From: UBA1732 sp045114235
GTDB taxonomy: Bacteria; Verrucomicrobiota; Lentisphaeria; Victivallales; UBA1829
Length of the DNA stretch: 64,000 nt
Direction of reading: 5' to 3'
NCBI GenBank assembly: GCA_045114235.1
Contig: JBGUKB010000068.1
Coordinates: forward strand, 17,691-81,690
The position numbers and the translations under genes were made by a program. Below, piece after piece: positions 41,396 to 49,550 of this stretch. How positions within the stretch are numbered: the first letter of the stretch is position 1; every line of letters starts with the position of its first letter. Under the pieces are notes generated by a model. It made no database searches, was not told the DNA's origin, and saw only the letters and a program-made list of their open reading frames with translations.

Positions 41396-42967
41396 TCAGT
41401 TGCCCGCCATCATGTCCGCGGCGTCGGCCTCGGCGGTGGTGACGGGCTTCACGCCGTAGTCGCGCGTGAGGACTTCGAGGATGCCGGGGGAGAAGAACGC
41501 GGGGAACGTCGGGCCGAGGCGGATGTTCTTGAAGCCGAGCGTGAGCAGCGCCAGGAAGACCGCGATCGTCTTCTGTTCGTACCAGGAGAGCACGAAGGAG
41601 ACGGGGAGCTTGTCGAGCGTGCGGATGCCGAGGGCGTTCTGGAGTTCGAGCGCGATGCGGATGATGGAGTAGGCGTCGTTGATCTGCCCGATGTCCATGA
41701 TGCGCGGGATGCCGGTGATCTTGCCGAGGTCGAGGTTCAGGAAACGGTACTTCGCGCCGCCCGCGGTCAGGATGACGGTGTCGGGCGGGAGCGCCTTCGC
41801 CAGCTCGGTGAAATATGCGCGGCGTTCATCACGTCCGTCCTCGCCCGCGATCACGATGAAGCGGCGGATGGTGCCGTTTTCGATGTAGTGCGCGATCTGG
41901 GAGATCACGGAGCAGACCTGATGGTGTCCGAAGCCGCCGGTGAGGACGACGGAATCGGTGTCGAGCGGCGTGGGGGCGGGGAGCGTCTTGGCGAGGCGGA
42001 TGACCTCGGAGAAATCCTTCTGCATGCCGATGTGGCGGTGCGTGATGTGGGGCGTGCCCTTGCAGCCCGCCATGCCGGTGGTGAAGATGCGCCCGCGGTA
42101 GGCGTCCTGCACCGGGGTGATGCAGTTCGAGTTGACGATAACGGGTCCGTTGAACGAGGCGAAGTCCTGCGTCTGGGTCCACCAGGAGCCGCCGTAGTTG
42201 CCCTTCAGGTGCGGGAACCTACGGAATCCGGGATAGGTGTTGGCGGGAAGCATGTCGCCGTGCGTGTAGACGTCAACGTCGGCGTGCTCGGTCTGGATCA
42301 GGAGCTCCTCGAGGTCCTTCAGGTCCTGCCCGGACATCAGGATGCCGGGGTTCTGTCCGGCTTTCCAGGAGACATGGCAGATCGCCGGGGAGCCGTAGGT
42401 CTCGGTGTTGGCTTCGTCCAGCAGCGCCATGGCGACGGAGGCGATGCGTCCGCACTCGACGATCAGCAGGGCGAGGCGTTCGTGCGGAGTGTCGGGCTTG
42501 GCCGTGGCGGACAGCGCCTTGATGATGAAGTTGTAGACGGCGTTGTCCTCGTAGCCGAGGGCAAGCGCGTGAAACGCGAAGGCGCAGACGCCCTTCAGTC
42601 CGTACAGGAGGAAATCGCGGTAGCTGCGCTCCTCCGGGTCCCCGGAGGAAAGGGCGGAAGGATCCACCTGGATGTCGGAATCGAGCGTGCGGAGGGCGCG
42701 TTTCGCCTCGTCGATGAGGGAATAGATGCGGTCGGGGTTGAAATTGGTATCGGTGAGCGTGGCGGACATGGCGCGCACGATGAAGCGGCTGAACTCGCGC
42801 GTAACGTTGGTGCGGCCTTCCAGGGTCAGGGCGACGGCCTTGAGCTCGGCGATGAGGCGGTCCTGAAGATTGGCGGTCTCGGACGTTTCGCCGCAGCGGC
42901 CGCCGGTCGTGCAGCCTTTGTTGCCGAAAGCCTCCTGGCACTGGTTGCAGAACATGGATCCTTCCAT
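41396..42967 (-). CDS. hcp: Hybrid-cluster protein (hydroxylamine reductase), class I cysteine spacing
   Basis: An iron-sulfur/hybrid-cluster protein involved in nitric oxide or hydroxylamine detoxification in anaerobes. At 523 residues, the N-terminal cluster cysteines have the spacing C-x2-C-x8-C-x5-C (FCNQCQEAFGNKGCTTGGRC). This is the short form typical of strict anaerobes rather than the E. coli form. Downstream hybrid-cluster motifs are GKAG-QNPGIL-type SWKAGQNPGILMSG near residue 227, VNSNCITPVQDAY near residue 293, TTGMAGCKGTPHI, and DIGQINDAYS. Start ATG 42967 follows GGAG by 8 nt. It is monocistronic with its own promoter and terminator. Confidence 0.95.
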   Translation of the reverse strand: MEGSMFCNQCQEAFGNKGCTTGGRCGETSETANLQDRLIAELKAVALTLEGRTNVTREFSRFIVRAMSATLTDTNFNPDRIYSLIDEAKRALRTLDSDIQVDPSALSSGDPEERSYRDFLLYGLKGVCAFAFHALALGYEDNAVYNFIIKALSATAKPDTPHERLALLIVECGRIASVAMALLDEANTETYGSPAICHVSWKAGQNPGILMSGQDLKDLEELLIQTEHADVDVYTHGDMLPANTYPGFRRFPHLKGNYGGSWWTQTQDFASFNGPVIVNSNCITPVQDAYRGRIFTTGMAGCKGTPHITHRHIGMQKDFSEVIRLAKTLPAPTPLDTDSVVLTGGFGHHQVCSVISQIAHYIENGTIRRFIVIAGEDGRDERRAYFTELAKALPPDTVILTAGGAKYRFLNLDLGKITGIPRIMDIGQINDAYSIIRIALELQNALGIRTLDKLPVSFVLSWYEQKTIAVFLALLTLGFKNIRLGPTFPAFFSPGILEVLTRDYGVKPVTTAEADAADMMAGN

Positions 42968-43028
42968 CTGGATTTTCTCCTTTATAGAAATTGATGTTTG
43001 TTTTCGGAAAATGGGAAATCCCGGATGT

Positions 43029-43057
43029 ATTTTACACGCTGAAAACCGTTTTGTCAA
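43029..43057 (-). promoter_or_regulatory. Promoter of hcp
   Basis: Minus-strand TTGACA (43052-43057) and TAAAAT (43029-43034), 17-nt spacer, about 60 nt before the ATG. It is one of two promoters in the window with a consensus TTGACA. I saw no clear FNR, NsrR or HcpR palindrome. Confidence 0.75.
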
Positions 43058-43134
43058 ATCGTTTCCGCGGAAAACACAAAGGTTTTGCGATAATCATGCC
43101 TCCCGCGAATCCGGTGACATTCCGTTTTGTCCCC

Positions 43135-43182
43135 GTGCGCAAGCGAAGCTGAGCGCACAGCCGCAGTGGAGGCTCAGCTTCC
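43135..43182 (-). repeat. Double-hairpin 3'-end element, copy D (contains glnS stop)
   Basis: Read on the minus strand: stem 1 GGAAGCT-G-AGCCTCC (one mismatch), linker ACTGCGGCT, stem 2 GTGCGC-loop-GCGCAC with GCTTCGCT inside the loop. The glnS stop codon TGA (43176-43174) is in the first stem. Same orientation as glnS. Confidence 0.8.
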
Positions 43183-44865
43183 CTTCTTCGCGATCTTGGA
43201 CCAGGAATCCTTCAGGGCGACCGTGCGGTTGAACACCGGATGCTCCTTGGAGTGGTCCTTCGGGTCGGAGAAGAAATAGCCGATGCGCTCGAACTGGACG
43301 TGCGTGGACGGCGGAAGCTCGGCGAGGCCGGGTTCGATGCGGCACTTCGCGACCTTCAGGGATTCCGGGTTCAGATAGCTCTTCCAGTCGGCGTCCTCCG
43401 GGATGGCGGAGAGGTCGGGGACCGTGAAGAGCTTGTCGTAGAGCCGGACCTCGGCTTCAAGGGACCGGTCGGCGGAGACCCAGTGGATGGTGCCCTTGAC
43501 CTTGCGTCCGTCGGGGGCGTTGCCGCCCTTCGTGGCGGGGTCATAGGTGGCATGGAGCTCCACGATCTCGCCGTTCTCGTCCTTCACGAAGGAAGTGCAG
43601 GTCACGAAATAGGCGCTGCGGAGGCGGACTTCCTTGCCGACCGCGAGGCGGTGGAACTGCTTCACGGGATTCTCCATGAAGTCGTCGCGCTCGATGTAGA
43701 GCGTTTTGGAGAACGGGACCTTGCGGGTTCCGGCGGCAGGGTCTTCCGGGTTGTTCACGGTCTCGACCTCTTCGACCTGGCCTTCCGGGTAGTTGTCGAT
43801 CACGAGCTTGAGCGGGTTCATGACCGCCATGGCGCGGCGCGCGGACTTGTTCAGGTCGTCGCGGACGCAGTGGTCGAGGAGTTCGATCTCGGTGAGGCTG
43901 TTGAACTTGGTCACGCCGATGGTCTCGCAGAAATCGCGGATGGCGGAGGCGGGGATGCCGCGGCGGCGCATGCCGCAGATGGTGGGCATGCGTGGATCGT
44001 CCCAGCCGTTCACGAGGCCGGTCTTCACGAGTTCGAGGAGCTTGCGCTTGCTCATGACGGTGTAGGTCAGGTTGAGGCGCGCGAACTCGATCTGCTGGGG
44101 CTTGCACGGGGTGTCGAGCGTGTTCAGGATCCAGTCGTAGAGCGGACGGTGAATCTCGAACTCAAGCGTGCAGATGGAGTGCGTGATGCCTTCGATGGCG
44201 TCCTCCAGGCAGTGCGCGAAATCGTAGAGCGGATAGATGCACCACTTCGAGCCGGTGTTGTGGTGGTCGGCGTGGCGGATGCGGTAGATCGCCGGGTCGC
44301 GCATGTGGATGTTCGGCGACGCCATGTCGATGCGGGCGCGAAGCACCTTGCTGCCGTCCGGGAATTCGCCGGCGCGCATGCGCTCGAAGAGGTCCAGGTT
44401 CTCCTCGACCGTGCGCTTGCGTCCGGGCGGCTCCTTGCCGGGCTCGGTCAGGGTGCCGCGGTATTCCTTGAACTCGTCCTCGGAGAGCTCGCAGACGTAG
44501 GCCTTTCCCATTTTGATAAGCTGAAGTGCGTATTCGTACATCTGGTCGAAATAGTCGGACGCGTGGAAGAAACGGTCCTCCCAGTCGGCGCCGAGCCACT
44601 TCACGTCCTCGAGGATGGACTCGACGTACTCGGTGTCCTCCTTCACGGGGTTCGTGTCGTCGAGGCGGAGGTTGAACTTGCCGCCGAACTTCTGCGCGGT
44701 GCCGAAGTTCAGGCAGATGCTCTTCGCATGGCCGAGGTGGAGGTAGCCGTTCGGCTCCGGCGGGAAACGCGTCTTGACCGCGCCGCCGTTCTTGCCGGCT
44801 TCGAGGTCCTTGCGGATGATCTCGTGGATGAAGTTGTCGGGGAGATTGATCTCGGTTTCGCTCAT
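43174..44865 (-). CDS. glnS: Glutaminyl-tRNA synthetase
   Basis: Charges tRNA-Gln directly. The 563-residue class I synthetase has the HIGH motif as YLHLGHAKS near residue 42, preceded by TRFPPEPNG (GlnRS/GluRS signature), LRLDDTNPVKEDTEYV near residue 66, and the KMSKS motif as VMSKRKL near residue 270. The C-terminal anticodon-binding beta-barrels are present and length is normal. Direct glutaminylation alongside GatCA suggests the amidotransferase mainly makes Asn-tRNA. Its 3' end overlaps double-hairpin copy D. Confidence 0.96.
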   Translation of the reverse strand: MSETEINLPDNFIHEIIRKDLEAGKNGGAVKTRFPPEPNGYLHLGHAKSICLNFGTAQKFGGKFNLRLDDTNPVKEDTEYVESILEDVKWLGADWEDRFFHASDYFDQMYEYALQLIKMGKAYVCELSEDEFKEYRGTLTEPGKEPPGRKRTVEENLDLFERMRAGEFPDGSKVLRARIDMASPNIHMRDPAIYRIRHADHHNTGSKWCIYPLYDFAHCLEDAIEGITHSICTLEFEIHRPLYDWILNTLDTPCKPQQIEFARLNLTYTVMSKRKLLELVKTGLVNGWDDPRMPTICGMRRRGIPASAIRDFCETIGVTKFNSLTEIELLDHCVRDDLNKSARRAMAVMNPLKLVIDNYPEGQVEEVETVNNPEDPAAGTRKVPFSKTLYIERDDFMENPVKQFHRLAVGKEVRLRSAYFVTCTSFVKDENGEIVELHATYDPATKGGNAPDGRKVKGTIHWVSADRSLEAEVRLYDKLFTVPDLSAIPEDADWKSYLNPESLKVAKCRIEPGLAELPPSTHVQFERIGYFFSDPKDHSKEHPVFNRTVALKDSWSKIAKKGS

Positions 44866-44914
44866 ATTGTTTCGCTCCGTATCTGGAATTCAGTCAGAAA
44901 AAGAATAACTAAAT

Positions 44915-44943
44915 AGTATAGCACGGTTCAGCCCGGCTTTCAA
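44915..44943 (-). promoter_or_regulatory. Promoter of glnS, -35 inside a palindrome
   Basis: Minus-strand TTGAAA (44938-44943) and TATACT (44915-44920) with a 17-nt spacer and extended -10 TGC. The -35 lies in CCGGCTTGAAAGCCGG, a 7-bp inverted repeat that may also help end transcription of the upstream phosphoesterase gene. Confidence 0.75.
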
Positions 44944-44959
44944 GCCGGAATCCGAAAGT

Positions 44960-45865
44960 TCAGCAAAAGTTGACGAAGAGGACCTCCGGGGGACAGCAGA
45001 TGCGTGCGTGGAACCAGGTCGCACCGATGCCGGCGGACACGTACATCGTCGCCCCGGTCGAGCTGTGCCGGAAAGCGCCATATTCCAGGCGTTTTCCGTA
45101 CCGCGAGGACGTCATGACCGCGCCGAACCCGGGGATCCGGAACTGGCCGCCGTGCGTGTGGCCGCAGAGGATCAGGGGCGCACCCTTCAGCTTGTCCGTA
45201 AGAAGCATGGCAGCCGCCGTGTCGGGATTGTGCGAGAGCACGCATACGTTCTCGGATTGCGGGATCGACGCTTCGCCGGAAAGCCCGCCGCCTTCCTTGG
45301 CGTCGTCCATGCCATGGAACAGGATTCCATGTGATTCGGCGGTCTCGTTCAGGAGAAGCTTAAACCCGGTTGAGGTGAAAAGCCCGCGCCAGCGTTCCGC
45401 GGGCATCCATTTGCGGCGGAGCTCCCAGTTTCCGCAGGCCGCGAACTTGTCCGGGCCGGACGGGATGGTACGCAGGAAATCAAGCGACTTGCCGATCCAC
45501 GCGGCATCTCCGGAAAGGTCCCCGCCAAACGCGATGCTGTCCGGCATCGGGATCGCCTCGAACAGCTCGTGAAATGCCTTCGTAAGCCATTCCGTCCCAC
45601 CGCCCTGCCGCATGGCAGGAAAAAAACCGCGGATGCCCGCCGTCCGGATGTGCGTATCGGAGAAGAACAGCAGGGTGCGCCCGGCGAGACACGGCTTGGA
45701 AACGCGAAGGAAACGGACGTGCAGGCCGGACGGAAGCACGCGCGTCTCCTTCAGAAGCGAAGGATCGGGCTGCCAGAGCAAAGCGCCGGAACGCTGCTCC
45801 GCCGTCAGCTTCGTCTTCTGTTTCCGGACATAGATCCGGGATTTGAACGGGGAAACGTCCGACAT
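44960..45865 (-). CDS. Calcineurin-like metallophosphoesterase
   Basis: A 301-residue phosphoesterase of the YkuE/LpxG-like group. Metal-binding motifs in order: LFFSDTHIR near residue 68, FGGDLSGD near residue 112, a GNWE variant of GNHE near residue 143, and LILCGHTHGGQFRIPG near residue 230. The YVSAGIGATW ending is typical of this group. There is no signal peptide or membrane anchor, unlike many YkuE-type proteins. ATG 45865 begins 22 nt after the greA stop, so it is probably the second gene of that transcript. Members of this group cleave UDP-diacylglucosamine or phospholipids; the substrate here is unknown. Confidence 0.8.
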   Translation of the reverse strand: MSDVSPFKSRIYVRKQKTKLTAEQRSGALLWQPDPSLLKETRVLPSGLHVRFLRVSKPCLAGRTLLFFSDTHIRTAGIRGFFPAMRQGGGTEWLTKAFHELFEAIPMPDSIAFGGDLSGDAAWIGKSLDFLRTIPSGPDKFAACGNWELRRKWMPAERWRGLFTSTGFKLLLNETAESHGILFHGMDDAKEGGGLSGEASIPQSENVCVLSHNPDTAAAMLLTDKLKGAPLILCGHTHGGQFRIPGFGAVMTSSRYGKRLEYGAFRHSSTGATMYVSAGIGATWFHARICCPPEVLFVNFC

Positions 45866-45887
45866 GGCCGGCACGCGGGCGACGGAC

Positions 45888-48068
45888 TCAGTCGCCGGAA
45901 AGCTCTTTGACCATTTCGGCCGGCAGCGGCTCAAGCTTCGCGATCACGCATTCGCCGAGTTCGGGCAGCTTGACCTTTTCGCCGACCTTGTGTTCCACGA
46001 GAGCCTGTCCGAGCGGAGCCTTGTAGGCGATGCGGCCGCGGTCGACGTCGCCGTCCCAGGCGCCGAGGATGTAGTAGGAAATCTCCTTGCCGTTGGCGTC
46101 CTTCAGGAAGACGCGACAGCCCGGCACGACAGTGTCGGAGAGCTCGACGTCGCTGAAATTCGTGACATCCATGAAACCGAGCGATTTTTCGAGCTCGGAA
46201 CGGCGTCTCTGGAGGAAGCGGCGCTGCTCTTTCGCGGCGTCGTATTCCGCATTTTCGCGAAGGTCGCCGAAGCTTCTTGCGTACGCCACGGCCTCGGCGT
46301 TCTGCGGGATCAGGACTTCGATGAGGTTCTTGAGTTCGGCCTGCATGCGTTTCTGCGAGGCGAACGACGCGATCGGAGGCTGTTCCGTGTTGCCGGCGGC
46401 ATGGATGCCGAGGAGCTTGCTGCCTTCGCCGCTTTCGATGTATTCCATGAATTCCGGCGAGACGCGGCCCATCTTGACCATGACGCTCTGGAGCTCGCTG
46501 GCCTGCGTACGGAATTTCTGAAGGCTGCCGACGATGGACGGGATATCGCCGTCGGCGTTCTCGATCAGGTATTTGCGGAAATCGGCCTTTTCGCCGAGGA
46601 GGATGCGTTTGAGTTCGCGCTGGGCGGCGCCCCATTCCTTCGGGAGATCAGAGCGGTTCAGGGCGGCGACGACGGTCTCCATGTCGACCAGCGAGGTGAT
46701 GATCTTCGATTTGATGCGCGCCTTGTTCTTCCAGATCCAGAGGCAGACGTCGGCGGAAAGGGTGTCCATCGCGGCGATCTTGGTGATGATGCTCTGGACA
46801 AGCGCGGCGTCCGCGGCTTCGCGCGCGGCGGCGTCTTCCTTCGTTTCGGACGCGGCTTTCTTCCGCGGCTCGAAGAAGACGGTCATGCAGCGGAGCGGGA
46901 GCATCAGGCCGAGGGAGACGAATTCGTCCTGCGTGTAGATGGCGCGGGTGGCGGCAAGAAGGCCGTCGAGGTCCTTCACGGAGATCTTCGCCCAGATCGC
47001 GAGGTTCGCGAGCTTGACGCCTTCGGGGATCGAAGCGGGCCAGAACGGGACCTGACCGCGGAGCGGAGTGAACATCGCGGCGAGGTCTTCCGGCGCGGCG
47101 TCGAGGGAAAGCCAGGAGATGGATTCGGCGAGCATCTGGACATCCTTCGGGAGGAGCCTGGAGCTGACGCGAACGAACAGCTTTCCGAGCTTTTCGGCGG
47201 CCGCGGCGTCGACGGCCACGGCATTGCCGCCGTCCACGATGCCCTTCAGGAGCGTATAAAGCTCAAGCACGCTGCGGGAATCGCTGAAATGACGTTTCCC
47301 GCCTGCCGAAGCGGCCGCGGGCGACGCGTCCCACCAGGCGGCGAATGCGGAGGAAGTCAGATACTGCGGCACCAGAAGACGCTGCACAAGCTCCTGAAGC
47401 TTCTGTTCCGGCACGTCGGAAAGCGCCAGACGGTTCAGGACGCGGCGGTATTCGGAGGAGGAACGGATCGAGGATCCGAGCGGGGAGATCAGCTCCATGA
47501 GCTCGGGCGTGGTCTCGAAGAAATAGGCGGAAACGATCGCCGACGCGATCGGAATGGAGGAGGAGCCGGAACCGTCGATCGGGGTCACGGCGATGGTGCC
47601 GGTCACGCGGTCGATGCCCGTGATGCGTCCGCACAGCCCGGTCTCCTGCTGGTACATGATCGCGGTCGAGCGCAGGCGCTGGAGTTTCTTGAGGCGGAGC
47701 GCGACTTCGCGGACGCCGACGTTCGCGTCTTTCGCGCCGAGGGCCTTCACGACCGCGCCGCTGACCAGGTAGGGAGGAAGCAGCTTGCGGACCGCATAGT
47801 TCAGCGAGCTGCGGAAATTCGCGGAATCCAGGATGGAGAGTTCGGCGATCCGGACACAGAATTTCGCCTTGTCGAGGGAGGCGGAAATCTGGTCGTCCCA
47901 CGCCTCGAACAAAGCTTCGAACTGGGGCGCGGCGGCGCGGAGTTCCTGAATGCCGTCCGCGGTTCCCAGACGGTTGACGCGGTCAAACAGGACACTGACA
48001 GCGTCGTCGTGCTGTTCCAGTTGAGCGTACAGGATCAGGTCCGGCAGAGAAAAGTCATTGATACTCAT
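45888..48068 (-). CDS. greA: Transcription elongation factor GreA, long form with large N-terminal extension
   Basis: A 726-residue protein whose last 160 or so residues are GreA/GreB: SFGDLRENAEYDAAKEQRRF (the acidic coiled-coil tip that enters the RNA polymerase channel, near residue 585), followed by the FKBP-like C-terminal domain with GKEISYYILGAWDGD and APLGQALVEHKVGEKV. The first 560 or so residues are helical, low in motifs, and unlike ordinary 158-residue GreA. Chlamydial GreA has a comparable roughly 715-residue layout, so this supports a PVC relationship. ATG 48068 has GAAGGAG 9 nt upstream; a longer frame enters the promoter and is rejected. Confidence 0.88.
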   Translation of the reverse strand: MSINDFSLPDLILYAQLEQHDDAVSVLFDRVNRLGTADGIQELRAAAPQFEALFEAWDDQISASLDKAKFCVRIAELSILDSANFRSSLNYAVRKLLPPYLVSGAVVKALGAKDANVGVREVALRLKKLQRLRSTAIMYQQETGLCGRITGIDRVTGTIAVTPIDGSGSSSIPIASAIVSAYFFETTPELMELISPLGSSIRSSSEYRRVLNRLALSDVPEQKLQELVQRLLVPQYLTSSAFAAWWDASPAAASAGGKRHFSDSRSVLELYTLLKGIVDGGNAVAVDAAAAEKLGKLFVRVSSRLLPKDVQMLAESISWLSLDAAPEDLAAMFTPLRGQVPFWPASIPEGVKLANLAIWAKISVKDLDGLLAATRAIYTQDEFVSLGLMLPLRCMTVFFEPRKKAASETKEDAAAREAADAALVQSIITKIAAMDTLSADVCLWIWKNKARIKSKIITSLVDMETVVAALNRSDLPKEWGAAQRELKRILLGEKADFRKYLIENADGDIPSIVGSLQKFRTQASELQSVMVKMGRVSPEFMEYIESGEGSKLLGIHAAGNTEQPPIASFASQKRMQAELKNLIEVLIPQNAEAVAYARSFGDLRENAEYDAAKEQRRFLQRRRSELEKSLGFMDVTNFSDVELSDTVVPGCRVFLKDANGKEISYYILGAWDGDVDRGRIAYKAPLGQALVEHKVGEKVKLPELGECVIAKLEPLPAEMVKELSGD

Positions 48069-48129
48069 AGTGAGTCGTCTCCTTCGACGTCGGTTAGTCA
48101 AATAGCATTTGTGATTTATATAACTAATT

Positions 48130-48158
48130 AATGTACACCTGATCCGGCGTTTTTTCAA
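48130..48158 (-). promoter_or_regulatory. Promoter of greA
   Basis: Minus-strand TTGAAA (48153-48158) and TACATT (48130-48135), 17-nt spacer. The -35 string GCTTGAAAAAACGCC is identical to that at purL. Confidence 0.6.
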
Positions 48159-48200
48159 GCTTTTTTTCGGAACGGGGAGCGATTTTTCCCGCTTTTTGAT

Positions 48201-48228
48201 TTGATTTTTTTTCGGAAAGAACTATGTT
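48201..48228 (+). promoter_or_regulatory. Promoter of the FAD oxidoreductase gene
   Basis: TTGATT (48201-48206) and TATGTT (48223-48228), 16-nt spacer, divergent from greA and about 58 nt before the ATG. Confidence 0.5.
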
Positions 48229-48286
48229 TATTATTTGTCTTCCGTTTTCAACAACCCTTTTTCAGCACGATCCGGAGTCCTGCGCC

Positions 48287-49528
48287 ATGGAATCATTCGA
48301 CGTCATCATCTGCGGAAGCGGTCCCGCCGGGCTCGCCGCCGGACTTGCGGCCGCCTCGCACGGCGCCTCAACGGCCATCCTGGACCCGAACTACGTCATC
48401 GGTCGCAAACTGTGCGCGACGGGCAACGGACGCTGCAATTTCTCCAATACTCTGCCGCCGCTCAAGTTCATGGCGGAATTCGGACGGCACGGACGGTTCA
48501 TGACCGACGCCCTGCGCGCCGCGCCGCGCGAATTCTTCCTGGACCTGCTTCAGAAGGAAGGCATCCGCCCGACGGTCGAGAACGAAATCCACTATTTCCC
48601 CATGAACGGACGGGCTTCCGACGTCCGCGACGCATTCCTGCGTGCGGCGAAGCGCGCCGGGGCGGAAACACGCCTGTCCGTGTCCGCACGGCGCATCCTC
48701 GTGGAAAAAGGGACTGCTACCGGCGTCGAAACGGACGGGGGCGAGGTTATTAAAGCTCCACACGTGATCCTGGCATGCGGCGGCACGGCGGCGCCTTCGC
48801 TCGGCGGCACGGCGTCCGGGCTGGATCTCGCCAAAGCCCTCGGACACGGCGTCCGCGAACCCGTCGCTACGCTGGCTCCGATCCACGTCGACAACCCGTG
48901 GATATCCGAGCTCGCCGGACTGACCGTGCCGGACGCCGAGCTCGGCGTCATGGTCGGGACCCGCCATGTTTTCATGCGCGGCAGCCTGCTCTTCACGCAC
49001 ACCGGGTTTTCCGGTCCGGCGGCGCTGAACCTCTCCGGCACGGTGAACCGCGTCCTTTTGGAAGGAAAGCCCGCCCAGATTTTCCTGCGCGTCCTGCCGG
49101 ACAAAAAGGAACAGAACCTGTACGACTATCTGGTCGACGAACGGGAAAAAGTGCCGGACCACCTGCTGAAGAACTCCCTCGCACGCATCATACCGCGTTC
49201 GCTGGCGTCGCTCGTCTGCGAACGCCTCTTCGGGGAGGATTTCCATTCCAAACGCCTCACGAACGCCGGAGCACACGAGCTGGCGCATCTGCTGGACCGG
49301 ATGCCGTTCACGGTGTCGAAGCCGGCCACCATGGACGAGGCGATGGCGATGGACGGCGGCGTCCTGCTGAAGGAAGTCGATCCGCGCACGATGGAAAGCC
49401 GGCTGGTCAAAGGCGTGCATTTCGCCGGGGAGATCCTCGACCTGACCGGGCCGACCGGGGGGTTCAACATCCAGTTCGCGCTGTCAAGCGGACGCCTCGC
49501 GGGCCTCGCCGCGGCTGGGGCGCTGTAG
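48287..49528 (+). CDS. FAD-dependent oxidoreductase, HI0933/YhiN (BaiN-like) family
   Basis: A 413-residue flavoprotein. The N-terminal dinucleotide fold reads IICGSGPAGLAAGLAAASHG (residues 7-26), followed by KLCATGNGRCNFSN near residue 45, a hallmark of the HI0933 family. ILACGGTAAPSLGGTASGLD near residue 160 and the C-terminal GVHFAGEILDLTGPTGGFN complete the FAD site. ATG 48287 has GGAG 9 nt upstream, better than the in-frame ATG 21 codons earlier. The family includes BaiN and many uncharacterised reductases. It stands alone, divergent from greA and convergent with the IS66-like gene. Confidence 0.9.
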   Translation: MESFDVIICGSGPAGLAAGLAAASHGASTAILDPNYVIGRKLCATGNGRCNFSNTLPPLKFMAEFGRHGRFMTDALRAAPREFFLDLLQKEGIRPTVENEIHYFPMNGRASDVRDAFLRAAKRAGAETRLSVSARRILVEKGTATGVETDGGEVIKAPHVILACGGTAAPSLGGTASGLDLAKALGHGVREPVATLAPIHVDNPWISELAGLTVPDAELGVMVGTRHVFMRGSLLFTHTGFSGPAALNLSGTVNRVLLEGKPAQIFLRVLPDKKEQNLYDYLVDEREKVPDHLLKNSLARIIPRSLASLVCERLFGEDFHSKRLTNAGAHELAHLLDRMPFTVSKPATMDEAMAMDGGVLLKEVDPRTMESRLVKGVHFAGEILDLTGPTGGFNIQFALSSGRLAGLAAAGAL

Positions 49529-49550
49529 TCAAATCTTCCTTACGCCGAGC

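Noticed and set aside
42968..43173. FNR/HcpR-type palindrome upstream of hcp
   Set aside because: Only a sigma-70-like promoter is clear; the TTGAC and TTGAT strings have no matching inverted half-sites.
48069..48158. N-terminal extension of GreA (MKKRRIRC...)
   Set aside because: It would start inside the -35 element; the ATG at 48068 has a good GAAGGAG ribosome site.
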